From positions 4,092,001-4,156,000 of the forward strand of contig NZ_RCCA01000001.1 in NCBI RefSeq assembly GCF_003663845.1: a stretch of DNA of 64,000 nucleotides. The letters are read 5' to 3'. The position numbers were made by a program, and so were the translations under genes. The DNA is from Chryseobacterium sp. 7. GTDB lineage: Bacteria > Bacteroidota > Bacteroidia > Flavobacteriales > Weeksellaceae. This document shows, piece by piece, positions 35,929 to 44,194 of the stretch. Each line of letters opens with the position of its first letter. Position 1 is the stretch's first letter. The notes under the pieces are model-generated. The model made no database searches and was not told the origin of the DNA. It saw only the letters and a list, made by a program, of their open reading frames with translations.

Positions 35929-36402
35929 TTATTGCGGAACTCTTTTGAAAGTATAAGTTCTTGTCTGGAATATAGTAGGATCCTGAGTCTCTTCCCTTAC
36001 TGCAAGGTTGAGCGTTGTATTATCCAGCGTAATCACCTTTGCATTCTGAGGTTCTACTACTCCCTGAATTTTCATCTGAACGGATTTTGCATCCTTATCA
36101 TAGGTATAATTGAATTTTATATCAGAAAGAATAGCACACTGTCCAGGTGTAGCAGTATCTCCCCAGTTCGTTTTTCCACCTTTGGAATCAACGCTGAACC
36201 ACCATCTGGTCTGCTTCTGACAGTCCGTATAGGTAATCGTGTTAGAAACCGGATCTTCACCAGTCTCAACAGTAGTAACCACTTCTTTCAATGGTTGCCA
36301 GGTCCCAACTAGAGGAGCTTCAAGAACAGTATCATTGCTATCACTACATCCTGTAGCGGCAAACAATGACAAACCTGCAAATAGTAATGCTAATTTCTTC
36401 AT
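35929..36402 (-). CDS. Lipocalin-like lipoprotein
   Basis: The 157-residue protein has a lipobox (FAATGC, Cys19), then VLEAPLVGTWQPLKEV with the GxW that opens lipocalin strands. Alternating beta-strand sequence follows to the C-terminal RTYTFKRV. Two cysteines (in DCQKQTRWWF and GQCAIL) could form a disulfide. Proteins of this kind are common small surface or periplasmic lipoproteins in Chryseobacterium and relatives, of unknown ligand. It is a single-gene unit, divergent from the acyltransferase. Confidence 0.75.
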   Translation of the reverse strand: MKKLALLFAGLSLFAATGCSDSNDTVLEAPLVGTWQPLKEVVTTVETGEDPVSNTITYTDCQKQTRWWFSVDSKGGKTNWGDTATPGQCAILSDIKFNYTYDKDAKSVQMKIQGVVEPQNAKVITLDNTTLNLAVREETQDPTIFQTRTYTFKRVPQ

Positions 36403-36601
36403 AGATCAATTTTTTCAAGCGCTAAAATTATAATTTTTTTGATTTATATTACTATTTTTTATGAAAAATTATTTCATCTTCCTTTATTTCTATATATTTA
36501 AAAACTTGAAGACCTCATTTTCCCTTTATTTAACAAATAATGAAACTATGAGCACTGAACATTCTATTAAAAAAGTTATTTTTGCAGGAAACAAAATACA
36601 A

Positions 36602-37579
36602 ATGCAGGATATAACGAAAAACAATTTTGACTTTATACGTGTTCTCCTCGCCTTTATTGTCTTTCTGGGACATCTTGGCACCCTCAGCGCTTCTCCTGAT
36701 CTCAAGATTTTTGAGCACAGCCCTATAGAAATTGCTGTTTTTGGGTTCTTTGCAGTGAGCGGATTTCTTATTGCAAGGAGTTATGACAGGTCTTCAAGCC
36801 TGAAAAGTTATTTAAAAAAGAGAATCAAAAGAATTGTTCCCGCTTACTTATTGGTTATTTTTTTATGTGCTATTTTACTAAGTTTGGTAAGTACATATTC
36901 TTTCGCCGAATATTTCAGCAATACACAGGTTTATAATTACCTTTTCTGGAATTCATTATTTTTAAATTTTAAAGCCCCCTGGCTTCCCGGAGTTTTTGGA
37001 AATCAGGCTGTGAATGGAGCCCTATGGACGCTGAAAATAGAAATGTGCTACTATTTCTCTGTTCCTTTGCTGTTTTTGCTTTTCGGAAAGAATAATAAGT
37101 ACAGAAATATAAGCTTAATTATTTTATACTTCCTATCCCTTATTTATCTCAATTATTTTGAATCTTTAAATAAAATTTCCATTGCTAAACAGCTTCCCGG
37201 AACTTTATCCTATTTTATCCCCGGAATGCTGATTTACTTTAATTTCGATAAATTCATCCAACATAAAAATATAATTTTCATCATTGCGCTTGCTACTGTC
37301 TGGATTGATCTGTTTTTAAATATTCAGCTTTTTTCTCCAATGATGATCGGGGTTATTGTAATGTACATTGCCTATTCATTCAAATTCTTAAATAATTTCG
37401 GAAAATACGGGGATTTCACCTACGGAATCTACATTTTTCATTTCCCGATTATCAGAACCTTCCAAACCTTAGGGTTGTTTGAGGATTACAATCCGTTTGT
37501 AATGGCCTTGGTATGCATGTTAGTGGTTATTGCTGTAGGAATAAGCTCGTGGCATCTTTATGAAAAAAGATTTTTATAA
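36602..37579 (+). CDS. Acyltransferase 3 family membrane protein (OafA/YrhL-like)
   Basis: The protein has about ten transmembrane helices and an N-terminal R/K-x10-H motif (NFDFIRVLLAFIVFLGHLG), where the Arg and His are the family's catalytic or binding residues. The segment VFGFFAVSGFLIARSY is the usual second helix, and SYLKKRIKRIVPAY the following amphipathic piece. Such enzymes O-acetylate surface polysaccharides or lipids. The start is uncertain: ATGs at 36602, 36548 and 36461 are in frame. The first is chosen because a TATTTTTG box at 36577-36584 would place transcription just before it. The following glycosyltransferase gene supports a role in surface glycans. Confidence 0.88.
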   Translation: MQDITKNNFDFIRVLLAFIVFLGHLGTLSASPDLKIFEHSPIEIAVFGFFAVSGFLIARSYDRSSSLKSYLKKRIKRIVPAYLLVIFLCAILLSLVSTYSFAEYFSNTQVYNYLFWNSLFLNFKAPWLPGVFGNQAVNGALWTLKIEMCYYFSVPLLFLLFGKNNKYRNISLIILYFLSLIYLNYFESLNKISIAKQLPGTLSYFIPGMLIYFNFDKFIQHKNIIFIIALATVWIDLFLNIQLFSPMMIGVIVMYIAYSFKFLNNFGKYGDFTYGIYIFHFPIIRTFQTLGLFEDYNPFVMALVCMLVVIAVGISSWHLYEKRFL

Positions 37580-37601
37580 TTTTGCAGTTTAGAAAACATA
37601 A

Positions 37602-38357
37602 ATGAAAGATCTTGTCTCCATTATAACACCTTGCTACAATTCCGCAGAATTTATCGAGGAAACCATACAGTCTGTCCTGAACCAAACCCATGAAAACTGG
37701 GAATGGCTGATTACTGATGATCTCTCCAAAGACAATACCGTGGAAATCATTAAGAAATATAATGATCCCAGAATAAAATTACAGGTATTAGAAAAAAACG
37801 GAGGTGCCGGAAATGCAAGAAACAACAGCCTTGAAAGAGCTCAGGGAAGATATATTGCTTTTCTGGATTCTGACGACTATTGGTATCCTGAATATCTGGA
37901 AACAATGACGGATTATATGCAGGATCATAACGTAGAACTGGTGTACTGCAACTATTCAAGATGTAATGAACAGCTTGAACCTATCCTAAAAGATTTTCTG
38001 GCAGATAAGGTAGTTACATTTTCCAATCTGTTGAAAACATGCCGTCTGGCACCGGTTTCTACAATGTATGATACTAAAAGAGTAGGAAAGTTTTTGTTCC
38101 CTGTAAAAAGCAAGCGTGAAGATCACGTGATGTGGCTGAATCTTTTAAAAGTAATTCCTGAAGGGATTCCCGTAAAAAAAACAATGGCAAAATACAGAAT
38201 GCGTGAAAACAGTGTTTCCAGAAACAAAAAAAACATCATCAAAGATCAATATCTGGTCTATAAAGATTTCATGGGATTCTCCACAATAAAATCGTTGTAT
38301 TATACAGCGAACTGGGCGTTAAACGGATTCCTGAAATATTCGAAAATTTTTAATTAA
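37602..38357 (+). CDS. Family 2 glycosyltransferase
   Basis: The 251-residue GT-A enzyme starts MKDLVSIITPCYNSAEFIEE and has the sugar-nucleotide binding DDLSKDNTVEII. It also carries GGAGNARNNSLERAQGRYIAFLDSDDYWYP (in pieces), where DSDD is the metal-binding DxD. TuaG-like family members act in capsule or LPS assembly. The stop (TAA 38355-38357) shares one base with the ATG of the next gene, so the two are translationally coupled. The acyltransferase stop lies 22 bases upstream. Confidence 0.92.
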   Translation: MKDLVSIITPCYNSAEFIEETIQSVLNQTHENWEWLITDDLSKDNTVEIIKKYNDPRIKLQVLEKNGGAGNARNNSLERAQGRYIAFLDSDDYWYPEYLETMTDYMQDHNVELVYCNYSRCNEQLEPILKDFLADKVVTFSNLLKTCRLAPVSTMYDTKRVGKFLFPVKSKREDHVMWLNLLKVIPEGIPVKKTMAKYRMRENSVSRNKKNIIKDQYLVYKDFMGFSTIKSLYYTANWALNGFLKYSKIFN

Positions 38358-38983
38358 TGGAATATTCTAAAGAGTTCAAAGCGGCTCTGAGTGCTTTTTC
38401 CGGTGCCGATAAAGACAAACTTATTTTCAGACTCCTGAGAAAGGATAAATTATTGTCAAAAAAGCTCTACTTTGAACTCATTGATCCGGAAACTACGGAT
38501 GACAAAAGAAATGCCATGGAAGAACATGTGGAGGAACAGATGATTCTGGCTTCAAAATATGTAGGAAATGCTAAATATTTCATGTCTGCCGTCCGAAAGA
38601 TAAGTGCTGAAATTACGGAGCATGTCAAAATCACTACTGATAAATTCGGAGAGGTTTCATTGAATCTTCTTCTTGTCAACAAAGTGTTGGAAAATAATGG
38701 AGACCTTAGCAGACAAAGGTTTGACAATGTTTATAAGCTTTATATTTACATCATCAATAAAATCTTTAAATCATTAATTCTGGTGAAAAAACTGGATGAG
38801 GATTACTGGATAGAAATTGATGAATATTTTCGTGATACCCAAAAGAAAATCTCAGAGAACCATTATCTTCAAAAGCTTTGTATTAATAATGGTCTCGACT
38901 TCAATTGGCTGGAATGTGAAAAAATTCCTGAAAACATTGATCAGATCATGAAAGAAATTAAAAGCCAGGGATTCTTAAGATAA
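38357..38983 (+). CDS. Uncharacterised soluble protein linked to glycan genes
   Basis: The 208-residue, charged, mainly helical protein has no signal peptide or membrane segment and I do not recognise a family. Two halves are visible: residues 1-70, with KDKLIFRLLRKDKLLSKKLYFELID (in pieces), and 85-205, with helices rich in Lys/Glu and Ile. Its ATG overlaps the glycosyltransferase stop by one base. Its 3' end overlaps the 3' end of waaA (convergent) by 9 bases. Its position suggests involvement with surface glycan synthesis, but nothing in the sequence proves it. Confidence 0.75.
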   Translation: MEYSKEFKAALSAFSGADKDKLIFRLLRKDKLLSKKLYFELIDPETTDDKRNAMEEHVEEQMILASKYVGNAKYFMSAVRKISAEITEHVKITTDKFGEVSLNLLLVNKVLENNGDLSRQRFDNVYKLYIYIINKIFKSLILVKKLDEDYWIEIDEYFRDTQKKISENHYLQKLCINNGLDFNWLECEKIPENIDQIMKEIKSQGFLR

Positions 38984-40213
38984 TATCTTCTGAAGAATCG
39001 TTTTAGTAGAATCAGGTTTTTCATCTACGAATTTTCCGGCGTTTTGAGACATTTCTTCAAGTTCTTCTTTATTCTCTTCATTCAGAAGAAATAACACGAA
39101 TTCTGAAGCCGTATACTCATCAGAGAAAGACTTTCCGCCGTTGGCCGAGATAAGATCATCAGCTTCCGGGTTCTTTTTATAATGATTTCCAAAGATCACA
39201 GGAACTCTAAAGGTGGCGGCTTCCAGAATATTGTGAAGCCCTGCATCATGAAATCCTCCTCCTACAACAGCTACATCCGCATAAGAATATAGTTTTGACA
39301 GCAAGCCAATACTGTCTATAATCAGAATCTGAGAATTGAAAGTTGATGATTGAGAGCTTTGAATCTGGCTGTATAATAATGCCTCCGGAAATATATTTTT
39401 CAAATGTTCTACCCTTTTCAGATCATGGGGAGCAATGATAAGTTTTACTGTATTGTTTTTGCGGGAAACCACTTCTGCTATTTTTTCTTCCGCCTGCCAT
39501 GAACTCCCAAAAACGACTGTTTTATTTTCTCTCATAAAGTCAGCAATGAAGTCCACATGGTTGTCCCGTTCGCGGAGCTGTTTTACTCTGTCAAATCTTG
39601 TATCTCCCGTTACAGAAGACTTTATTAATCCTACACTTTTTGCCAATGCCAATGAAAACTGAGTCTGATGAAAAAACCAATCTACATTTTTCTGAAGCTG
39701 TTTTACAAACCATTTTCCATAGGAAGTAAAGAAAGACTGTCTTTCGTAAAAAAGCGCGGAAATTACATAGATCTTTGTTCCCTGATTTTTTAATTCTGCA
39801 AGGAGATTGTACCAGTAATCATATTTAACCGTAAAAAATAGTTCAGTATTAAATTGAGATATAAATTCTTTTACTGTGCTTTTCTTATCGAATGGCAGAT
39901 AACAGATTACATCTGCAATATGTTTCTTTTTAATTACATTTTCATAACCAGAGGGCGAGAAGAATGTCACCAGTATTTTATGCTTAGGAAAATTCTCTTT
40001 AAGCTTTTCCAACACAGGTAATCCCTGCTCATATTCACCTAGGCTTGCAGCATGCATCCAGATTACTTTATCCGTTTTTGAAAAAGCAGACCTTACTTTA
40101 TCCAAAGATTGTTTTCTCCCTTCAACGCCTTTTTTAGTTTTATCATTAAATAACGCGAAAACCTTCATTCCGAAAGTAAGAAGACTGATAAATATATTGT
40201 AGACGAAAGCCAT
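38975..40213 (-). CDS. waaA: 3-deoxy-D-manno-octulosonic acid transferase
   Basis: WaaA (KdtA) transfers Kdo from CMP-Kdo to lipid IVA at the inner membrane. The 412-residue GT-B protein has an N-terminal membrane anchor (FVYNIFISLLTFGMKVFALF). It also shows IWMHAASLGEYEQGLPVLE (conserved WxHxxSxGE), GSSWQAEE, and the C-terminal VVGGGFHDAGLHNILEAA (GGGfxxxGxHNxLE), all diagnostic. It overlaps the previous convergent gene by 9 bases and is 5 bases from the cupin gene upstream. Confidence 0.96.
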   Translation of the reverse strand: MAFVYNIFISLLTFGMKVFALFNDKTKKGVEGRKQSLDKVRSAFSKTDKVIWMHAASLGEYEQGLPVLEKLKENFPKHKILVTFFSPSGYENVIKKKHIADVICYLPFDKKSTVKEFISQFNTELFFTVKYDYWYNLLAELKNQGTKIYVISALFYERQSFFTSYGKWFVKQLQKNVDWFFHQTQFSLALAKSVGLIKSSVTGDTRFDRVKQLRERDNHVDFIADFMRENKTVVFGSSWQAEEKIAEVVSRKNNTVKLIIAPHDLKRVEHLKNIFPEALLYSQIQSSQSSTFNSQILIIDSIGLLSKLYSYADVAVVGGGFHDAGLHNILEAATFRVPVIFGNHYKKNPEADDLISANGGKSFSDEYTASEFVLFLLNEENKEELEEMSQNAGKFVDEKPDSTKTILQKILS

Positions 40214-40218
40214 TTTAA

Positions 40219-40563
40219 TTATTCTTTTATTTCAATTCTGTCATGATCCGTAGAAGGATTGGATATGACTAAAAACTCAATTTCTTCTGCAGATTCATTG
40301 GTGATAAAGTGTCTTGATCCGGGCTCTATAGAAATAGATTCTCCTTGGTTAACAAAAAATTTCTCTTCATTGATGTAAAATACAGCTTCTCCTTTCAGCA
40401 TATAAAAAAACTGTTCTGCCACTTTATGATAGTGAAGTTTTTCTGAAATTCCCGCAGGCATCTTCTCCTGTTTTATGGATAAGCCTTGCGTATTTTTAAG
40501 GATCCAGCTGTCACATTGGCTTCCCCAGGTATAATGTTCTGAATTTTCTTTAGAATGTATCAT
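40219..40563 (-). CDS. Single-domain cupin protein
   Basis: The 114-residue protein is one cupin barrel with both conserved motifs, HYHKVAEQFFYMLKGEAVFYI and PGSRHFITNES. The His and Glu positions can hold a metal. Cupins cover many activities (isomerases, dioxygenases, binding proteins) and the substrate is unknown. Its start overlaps the 3' end of the DUF1648 gene by 4 bases, so a co-transcribed waaA-cupin-DUF1648 group is likely. Confidence 0.85.
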   Translation of the reverse strand: MIHSKENSEHYTWGSQCDSWILKNTQGLSIKQEKMPAGISEKLHYHKVAEQFFYMLKGEAVFYINEEKFFVNQGESISIEPGSRHFITNESAEEIEFLVISNPSTDHDRIEIKE

Positions 40564-41027
40564 TTAAATAGATAGGCAATAAAAACTAACGCAGGAGTAA
40601 ATAATACGACTGATAAAAAGATAGTGGCGAATGAAATCCTCGGTTTTGCCTTATCATCTGCAGCATATCTAAACATATAGTCCTGAATATTCGTAAAAAT
40701 GACTGCCAGTATCACAAAAAGAATTCTCAACCCTATTTTCATAACCAAAAACTGAGCATTCATATTCTGTTCTGTAATTTCTACGGGAAAATTAGTATCT
40801 TCAGGATGCCTCATCCCATAAACAAACAGGGCATATAATCCCAAAGCTAATATAGGCATCAGAAAGGCATACATTCTTCCACCAAATCCATCAGCTTTCC
40901 CTTCCATATCAAAATGCACAGGAATTCTCTCTGGCAGAGTGCTATAATTTTTTAAAGTAAACCACCATAGAAAAGCGACCCATCCAAAATTAAAAATATC
41001 AAAAATCGTAAAGAGAATATTTTCCAT
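40560..41027 (-). CDS. DUF1648 domain membrane protein
   Basis: The 155-residue protein has four hydrophobic helices and the DUF1648 signature LPERIPVHFDMEGKADGFGG near residues 32-51. Related proteins (SdpI-like) include immunity or signal-transduction factors in Firmicutes, but most are uncharacterised. Interestingly, an SdpB/HTTM-like locus lies 3 kb away; whether the two are connected is unknown. The gene overlaps the cupin gene by 4 bases and follows the NlpC/P60 gene by 22 bases. Confidence 0.8.
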   Translation of the reverse strand: MENILFTIFDIFNFGWVAFLWWFTLKNYSTLPERIPVHFDMEGKADGFGGRMYAFLMPILALGLYALFVYGMRHPEDTNFPVEITEQNMNAQFLVMKIGLRILFVILAVIFTNIQDYMFRYAADDKAKPRISFATIFLSVVLFTPALVFIAYLFK

Positions 41028-41049
41028 TTCAGATAAGATTTAATGTGAA

Positions 41050-41766
41050 TTAAATTACACTTTTAAGCACTCTCAGTTTATGAGTATGCTTATTCATTTC
41101 TTTATTAAAAATTCCTGTAGAATCCAGCGTGTCAATTCTTACTTTTCCGGAAGCATGGATGATCTTTTGATTTTCCAGCATTATTCCCACGTGAATAATT
41201 TTTCCGTCAGCATTTTCGAAAAAAGCAAGGTCTCCGGGCTGTGTTTCTTCTACAAAAGTAAGTGCTTCTCCTACCTCTGCCTGCTGTGATGCATCTCTGG
41301 GTATTTTGATATTGTGAATCTTATAAACCAATTGAGTAAATCCGGAGCAGTCTACTGCAAAAAAGCTTTTACCACCCCACAGATAAGGTACGTTAAGAAA
41401 TTCTTTTGCCGTCAGTGCGATACTTTCCCGTACATCATGGCTTCTTCTTGATGCAACTACGGGAAACTCTACTTCTGAACCCATAGACAGTAAAGTTTTG
41501 CCATCATTCATGAGTACAGAAGAAAAATCTTCGGTAACAACAGTAACTTTTCTTTTGGCCAGCTCCTCATCTGTCACTGGTTTCAGCTGTTTGGTGTCCA
41601 TCCATCCTTCATAGCCATCGTAATGCATTTTTATTTTGGTCCAGTTTTTATCTACTTCCAAAATATCTGCACTTTCTCCAAACAATATTTCCGTAACAAT
41701 TTCAGCTCTGTCAGAATTTTCTGCACGAACCGGCGCTACTGTAACAATACAAATTCCTTTATTCAT
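41050..41766 (-). CDS. NlpC/P60 (C40) peptidase with SH3-type domain
   Basis: The 238-residue protein has an N-terminal SH3b-like region (about 1-75, with WTKIKMHYDGYEGWMDTKQL) and a C-terminal NlpC/P60 domain (about 110-225). Catalytic Cys is in AVDCSGFTQLV and His in IIHVGIMLEN; a further polar residue is near HASGKV. There is no signal peptide, so it resembles cytoplasmic gamma-D-glutamyl-L-diamino-acid endopeptidases of the YkfC type, which recycle murein peptides. Location is inferred from the absent signal only. Confidence 0.88.
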   Translation of the reverse strand: MNKGICIVTVAPVRAENSDRAEIVTEILFGESADILEVDKNWTKIKMHYDGYEGWMDTKQLKPVTDEELAKRKVTVVTEDFSSVLMNDGKTLLSMGSEVEFPVVASRRSHDVRESIALTAKEFLNVPYLWGGKSFFAVDCSGFTQLVYKIHNIKIPRDASQQAEVGEALTFVEETQPGDLAFFENADGKIIHVGIMLENQKIIHASGKVRIDTLDSTGIFNKEMNKHTHKLRVLKSVI

Positions 41767-41851
41767 TAACTCTCAATTTAAAGATTGAATAATTTAAAGA
41801 AAAAATACGAATTGTACACCCTTTAAATCTTATAATCTTTGGATATTTTAA

Positions 41852-42499
41852 TTACTTTCTGCGAAGAAAGTTAACTCCATCACGCAAAGGTAGAATAAGA
41901 TTTTCAAAATCTTCATCTTTTGCCGCCAAATCATTTAATTCCTGAATAGACTGTGTAGATTTCAGCTTTGGATTTTCTTCCAACACTTTTCCGTACCACA
42001 AAACGTTATCAAACAGGATTACGGTTCCGGATTTTGTATGGGGTTTAATCAGTCTGAAATATTCTGCGTAGTTTTCTTTATCTGCATCTACAAAAATCAG
42101 ATCATAAAACTCATCTGTCTCTTTTAAATATTCTTTAGCATCCTGAAGCTTAAAATCGATCTGACTGGAATATTCGCTTGACTCAAAATATTTTTTCGGA
42201 AGATAGGCAAGATCTTCATTAATGTCAAGAGTCGTAATTTTTCCGTCTTTTGCCAATCCTGACGCAAGACATAAGGTAGCATATCCTGTAAATGTTCCTA
42301 TTTCAAGAATACTTTTCGGCTGCAGCATCTGGGAAATAATAGTCAATAGTCTTCCCTGCTGATAACCGGAAATCATATGAGGCTGTGTCGTCTTCTGGTA
42401 CGTCTCTCTTCTCAGTTTTTTCAGCATTTCGGATTCTGAAGAAGCGTGTGCTTCCAAATATCTGTCCATTTCAGGATTCTTTTCTTCAAAAAAACTCAT
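41852..42499 (-). CDS. O-methyltransferase (caffeoyl-CoA type)
   Basis: The 215-residue SAM-dependent enzyme has the methyltransferase-3 signature: LEIGTFTGYATLCLASGL (motif I), TTLDINEDLAY, and LIFVDADKENYAEYF with a metal-binding Asp. It then has ILFDNVLWYGKV and a C-terminal LPLRDGVNFLRRK. Such small enzymes methylate catechol-type hydroxyls, and the bacterial substrates are mostly unknown. A single-gene unit 85 bases from the NlpC/P60 gene. Confidence 0.92.
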   Translation of the reverse strand: MSFFEEKNPEMDRYLEAHASSESEMLKKLRRETYQKTTQPHMISGYQQGRLLTIISQMLQPKSILEIGTFTGYATLCLASGLAKDGKITTLDINEDLAYLPKKYFESSEYSSQIDFKLQDAKEYLKETDEFYDLIFVDADKENYAEYFRLIKPHTKSGTVILFDNVLWYGKVLEENPKLKSTQSIQELNDLAAKDEDFENLILPLRDGVNFLRRK

Positions 42500-42561
42500 A
42501 CCATTTTAATTTAAGCAAATTTAAGGATTTTAAAGCTACTTTTTAAATTCAAAAGAAGATA

Positions 42562-42588
42562 CAAAAAAGAGAGAAATTAATCTCTCTT
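42562..42588 (-). terminator. Terminator of the cysteine-rich peptide gene
   Basis: AAGAGAGA / TCTCTCTT stem with 6-base loop and a T-run on the minus strand, about 30 bases after the peptide stop. Confidence 0.8.
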
Positions 42589-42618
42589 CCATATGTGTGT
42601 ATTGGCTCTAAAAAATTA

Positions 42619-42774
42619 TTATACGGCTATACAATATTGTCTTATACCAGCACAAACCCATCCTGGGCAACACTTTGTTTGTGGGCTAGTACAAAATATC
42701 TGTGGATTACACCCATTAATAGCACCTTGTACAGTTTTCATTGCTTCTCTTGAAAGTTTTTTTAAATTTTTCAT
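42619..42774 (-). CDS. Bacteriocin-like peptide precursor with leader and six-cysteine knottin-like core
   Basis: The 51-residue product has a leader MKNLKKLSREAMKTVQGA. It resembles the double-glycine-type leaders (MKNLKKLSREELKxIxGG) of Chryseobacterium bacteriocin-like peptides, here ending in Gly-Ala. The core (residues 19-51) has six cysteines spaced C-x5-C-x6-CC-x4-C-x6-C. This fits the inhibitor cystine knot pattern (C-C-CC-C-C) seen in knottins. It is a very short gene with its own terminator, in an accessory region between the O-methyltransferase and the HTTM operon. No dedicated C39 exporter or modifying enzyme is beside it. Being a peptide toxin or signal is inference from leader and cysteine pattern; folding and secretion are untested. 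Confidence 0.75.
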   Translation of the reverse strand: MKNLKKLSREAMKTVQGAINGCNPQIFCTSPQTKCCPGWVCAGIRQYCIAV

Positions 42775-43038
42775 AATAATTTTAGTTTAGTATTAATTTC
42801 CTACTCTTTAGATTTTCGGATATCTCTTTTTATTTATTTCCTTTTATAGAGATTTAAATATACATATTCTTTTATTAATCAAAGAATTATGACTAAATAT
42901 CTTATTTGAAAAATAGAAAAGTCAAAACATACAGTGAAAACCCCATATAAAATACCGTGAAAATACGGGTGGTATTGTAATGGTATTAATGATAAGTTTG
43001 CAATAAGAATAAGGGGTAAAAACACTAAGAGAAACAAG

Positions 43039-43194
43039 ATGATTGCAGGAGAGACACAAACTAACCATGAGAATCGCAAGACAGTCATACCGAGAGGTAG
43101 AGCTGATGCTTCTGCAGCAAAAACTAAGAAAGAAATATCCACTTCATTTTTGCAACGAATTATTTCGCTCCTGAAAAAGGAAGAATTAATTTGA
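43039..43194 (+). CDS. Possible small basic protein (uncertain)
   Basis: Open frame of 51 codons, MIAGETQTNHENRKTVIPRG onward, ending in ISLLKKEELI. It is preceded by a TAAGTTTG promoter-like box (42993-43000) and followed within six bases by a strong hairpin terminator (43200-43231), so it looks like a complete small transcription unit. I do not recognise the protein. An opposite-strand frame of 131 codons over the same DNA looks less natural and is not listed. Confidence 0.4.
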   Translation: MIAGETQTNHENRKTVIPRGRADASAAKTKKEISTSFLQRIISLLKKEELI

Positions 43195-43199
43195 TTAAA

Positions 43200-43231
43200 A
43201 AATAAATCCCGGCCACCTTCGGGATTTATTT
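43200..43231 (+). terminator. Terminator after the small ORF at 43039
   Basis: AAATAAATCCCG / CGGGATTTATTT 12-bp stem with 8-base loop and T-run. Confidence 0.8.
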
Positions 43232-43454
43232 TTGCTTTAAACCCAATCACTACATTCCATTCCTGAATTATCAATTTAAAACATTCATTCTACAAGCCTT
43301 TATCTAAATTCATAATTTAAGCAATTCACCATCGCTTAAAATTACTATGAACAGGCATTCTATCCGGGAAATCTTTACTTCAACCTCATTTCCAAAAGTC
43401 AAAATCCTCACAAAAAACAGGAAAAACACTTATGTATATCCATTCTTGTGCTCC

Positions 43455-43462
43455 TACCTTTG
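43455..43462 (+). promoter_or_regulatory. -7-like element upstream of the HTTM operon
   Basis: TACCTTTG fits TAnnTTTG and lies 86 bases before the first gene of the three-gene unit. No TTTG at ideal spacing. Confidence 0.4.
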
Positions 43463-43548
43463 ATATAAGTTTTTCAACCATGAAACATTCAAATCAAGGA
43501 GGAACCCGAAAATCCTAAACAGAGTAGGGATATTTTAAAAACATCCAC

Positions 43549-44142
43549 ATGAAAACAAAGACTTTATTATTAATTGGAGCTATAGTGGGACTTGTTATGA
43601 TTTTTTCCCAACTAAAGCCTCAGGAGATGTCTTTTTATAAAGAAAAAGGCAATTACATTGTAGACAACAATTACATTCTGAAAGATGTGAAAAAAATTTC
43701 TGATGAAGACATGAAAAGTTTATTAAGCTTACAGAAACTTCACCAGAGCAGTTTGGGTACCCATTTTATTATTTACAAAATCAACAGACAGTATGTTATT
43801 CGCGGATGTCTGATGAAAGCTAACATCGACTGGAAAAAATACGGTGATCTGAGACTAAAAGTTGATGAAATACTGAAAAAATATGGGGCTAAACAGCTGG
43901 GAGCAGATTATTATGCGATTCAAAACAACCAGGTAGCCACAAATGCAGCATTATTAAGCCAGAAGGACATAGCCTCTTTAAGTAAATTAACGGTAAGAGG
44001 TGCTGAAGAATACACCATCTGCCCGCCAACTATGGGAAGAAAAAATCTTACCAATGTGATCATAAAATCGTATAAAGTCAATACAGCCATTGATCCCAGA
44101 ATCAATGTAAAACTGAACAGTGTATTGATGAATTACAAATAA
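43549..44142 (+). CDS. Uncharacterised exported/anchored protein, first gene of HTTM unit
   Basis: The 197-residue protein starts with a hydrophobic segment (LLLIGAIVGLVMIFSQL) that is probably a membrane anchor or signal. A charged, helical soluble part follows. Near the C-terminus is EEYTICPPTMGRKNLTNVII with a single Cys. I do not recognise a family. It is the first of three genes (43549, 44195, 44772) ending at a shared terminator. In SdpABC-type systems a secreted protein accompanies the two maturation proteins, so this could be a cargo or partner, but there is no sequence evidence for that. Confidence 0.6.
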   Translation: MKTKTLLLIGAIVGLVMIFSQLKPQEMSFYKEKGNYIVDNNYILKDVKKISDEDMKSLLSLQKLHQSSLGTHFIIYKINRQYVIRGCLMKANIDWKKYGDLRLKVDEILKKYGAKQLGADYYAIQNNQVATNAALLSQKDIASLSKLTVRGAEEYTICPPTMGRKNLTNVIIKSYKVNTAIDPRINVKLNSVLMNYK

Positions 44143-44194
44143 CCTCAAAAGGCTGTTTTTAGTCCGAAGACAGCCTTTTCTTAAATCTTTTGCC

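Noticed and set aside
42879-43274. 131-codon minus-strand frame
   Set aside because: Low-complexity hydrophobic text without a family look; it runs over the terminator hairpin and opposes a better small plus-strand unit.
43351-43480. Short plus-strand frame of about 38 codons before the HTTM unit
   Set aside because: It contains the putative promoter of the next gene and shows no conserved features.
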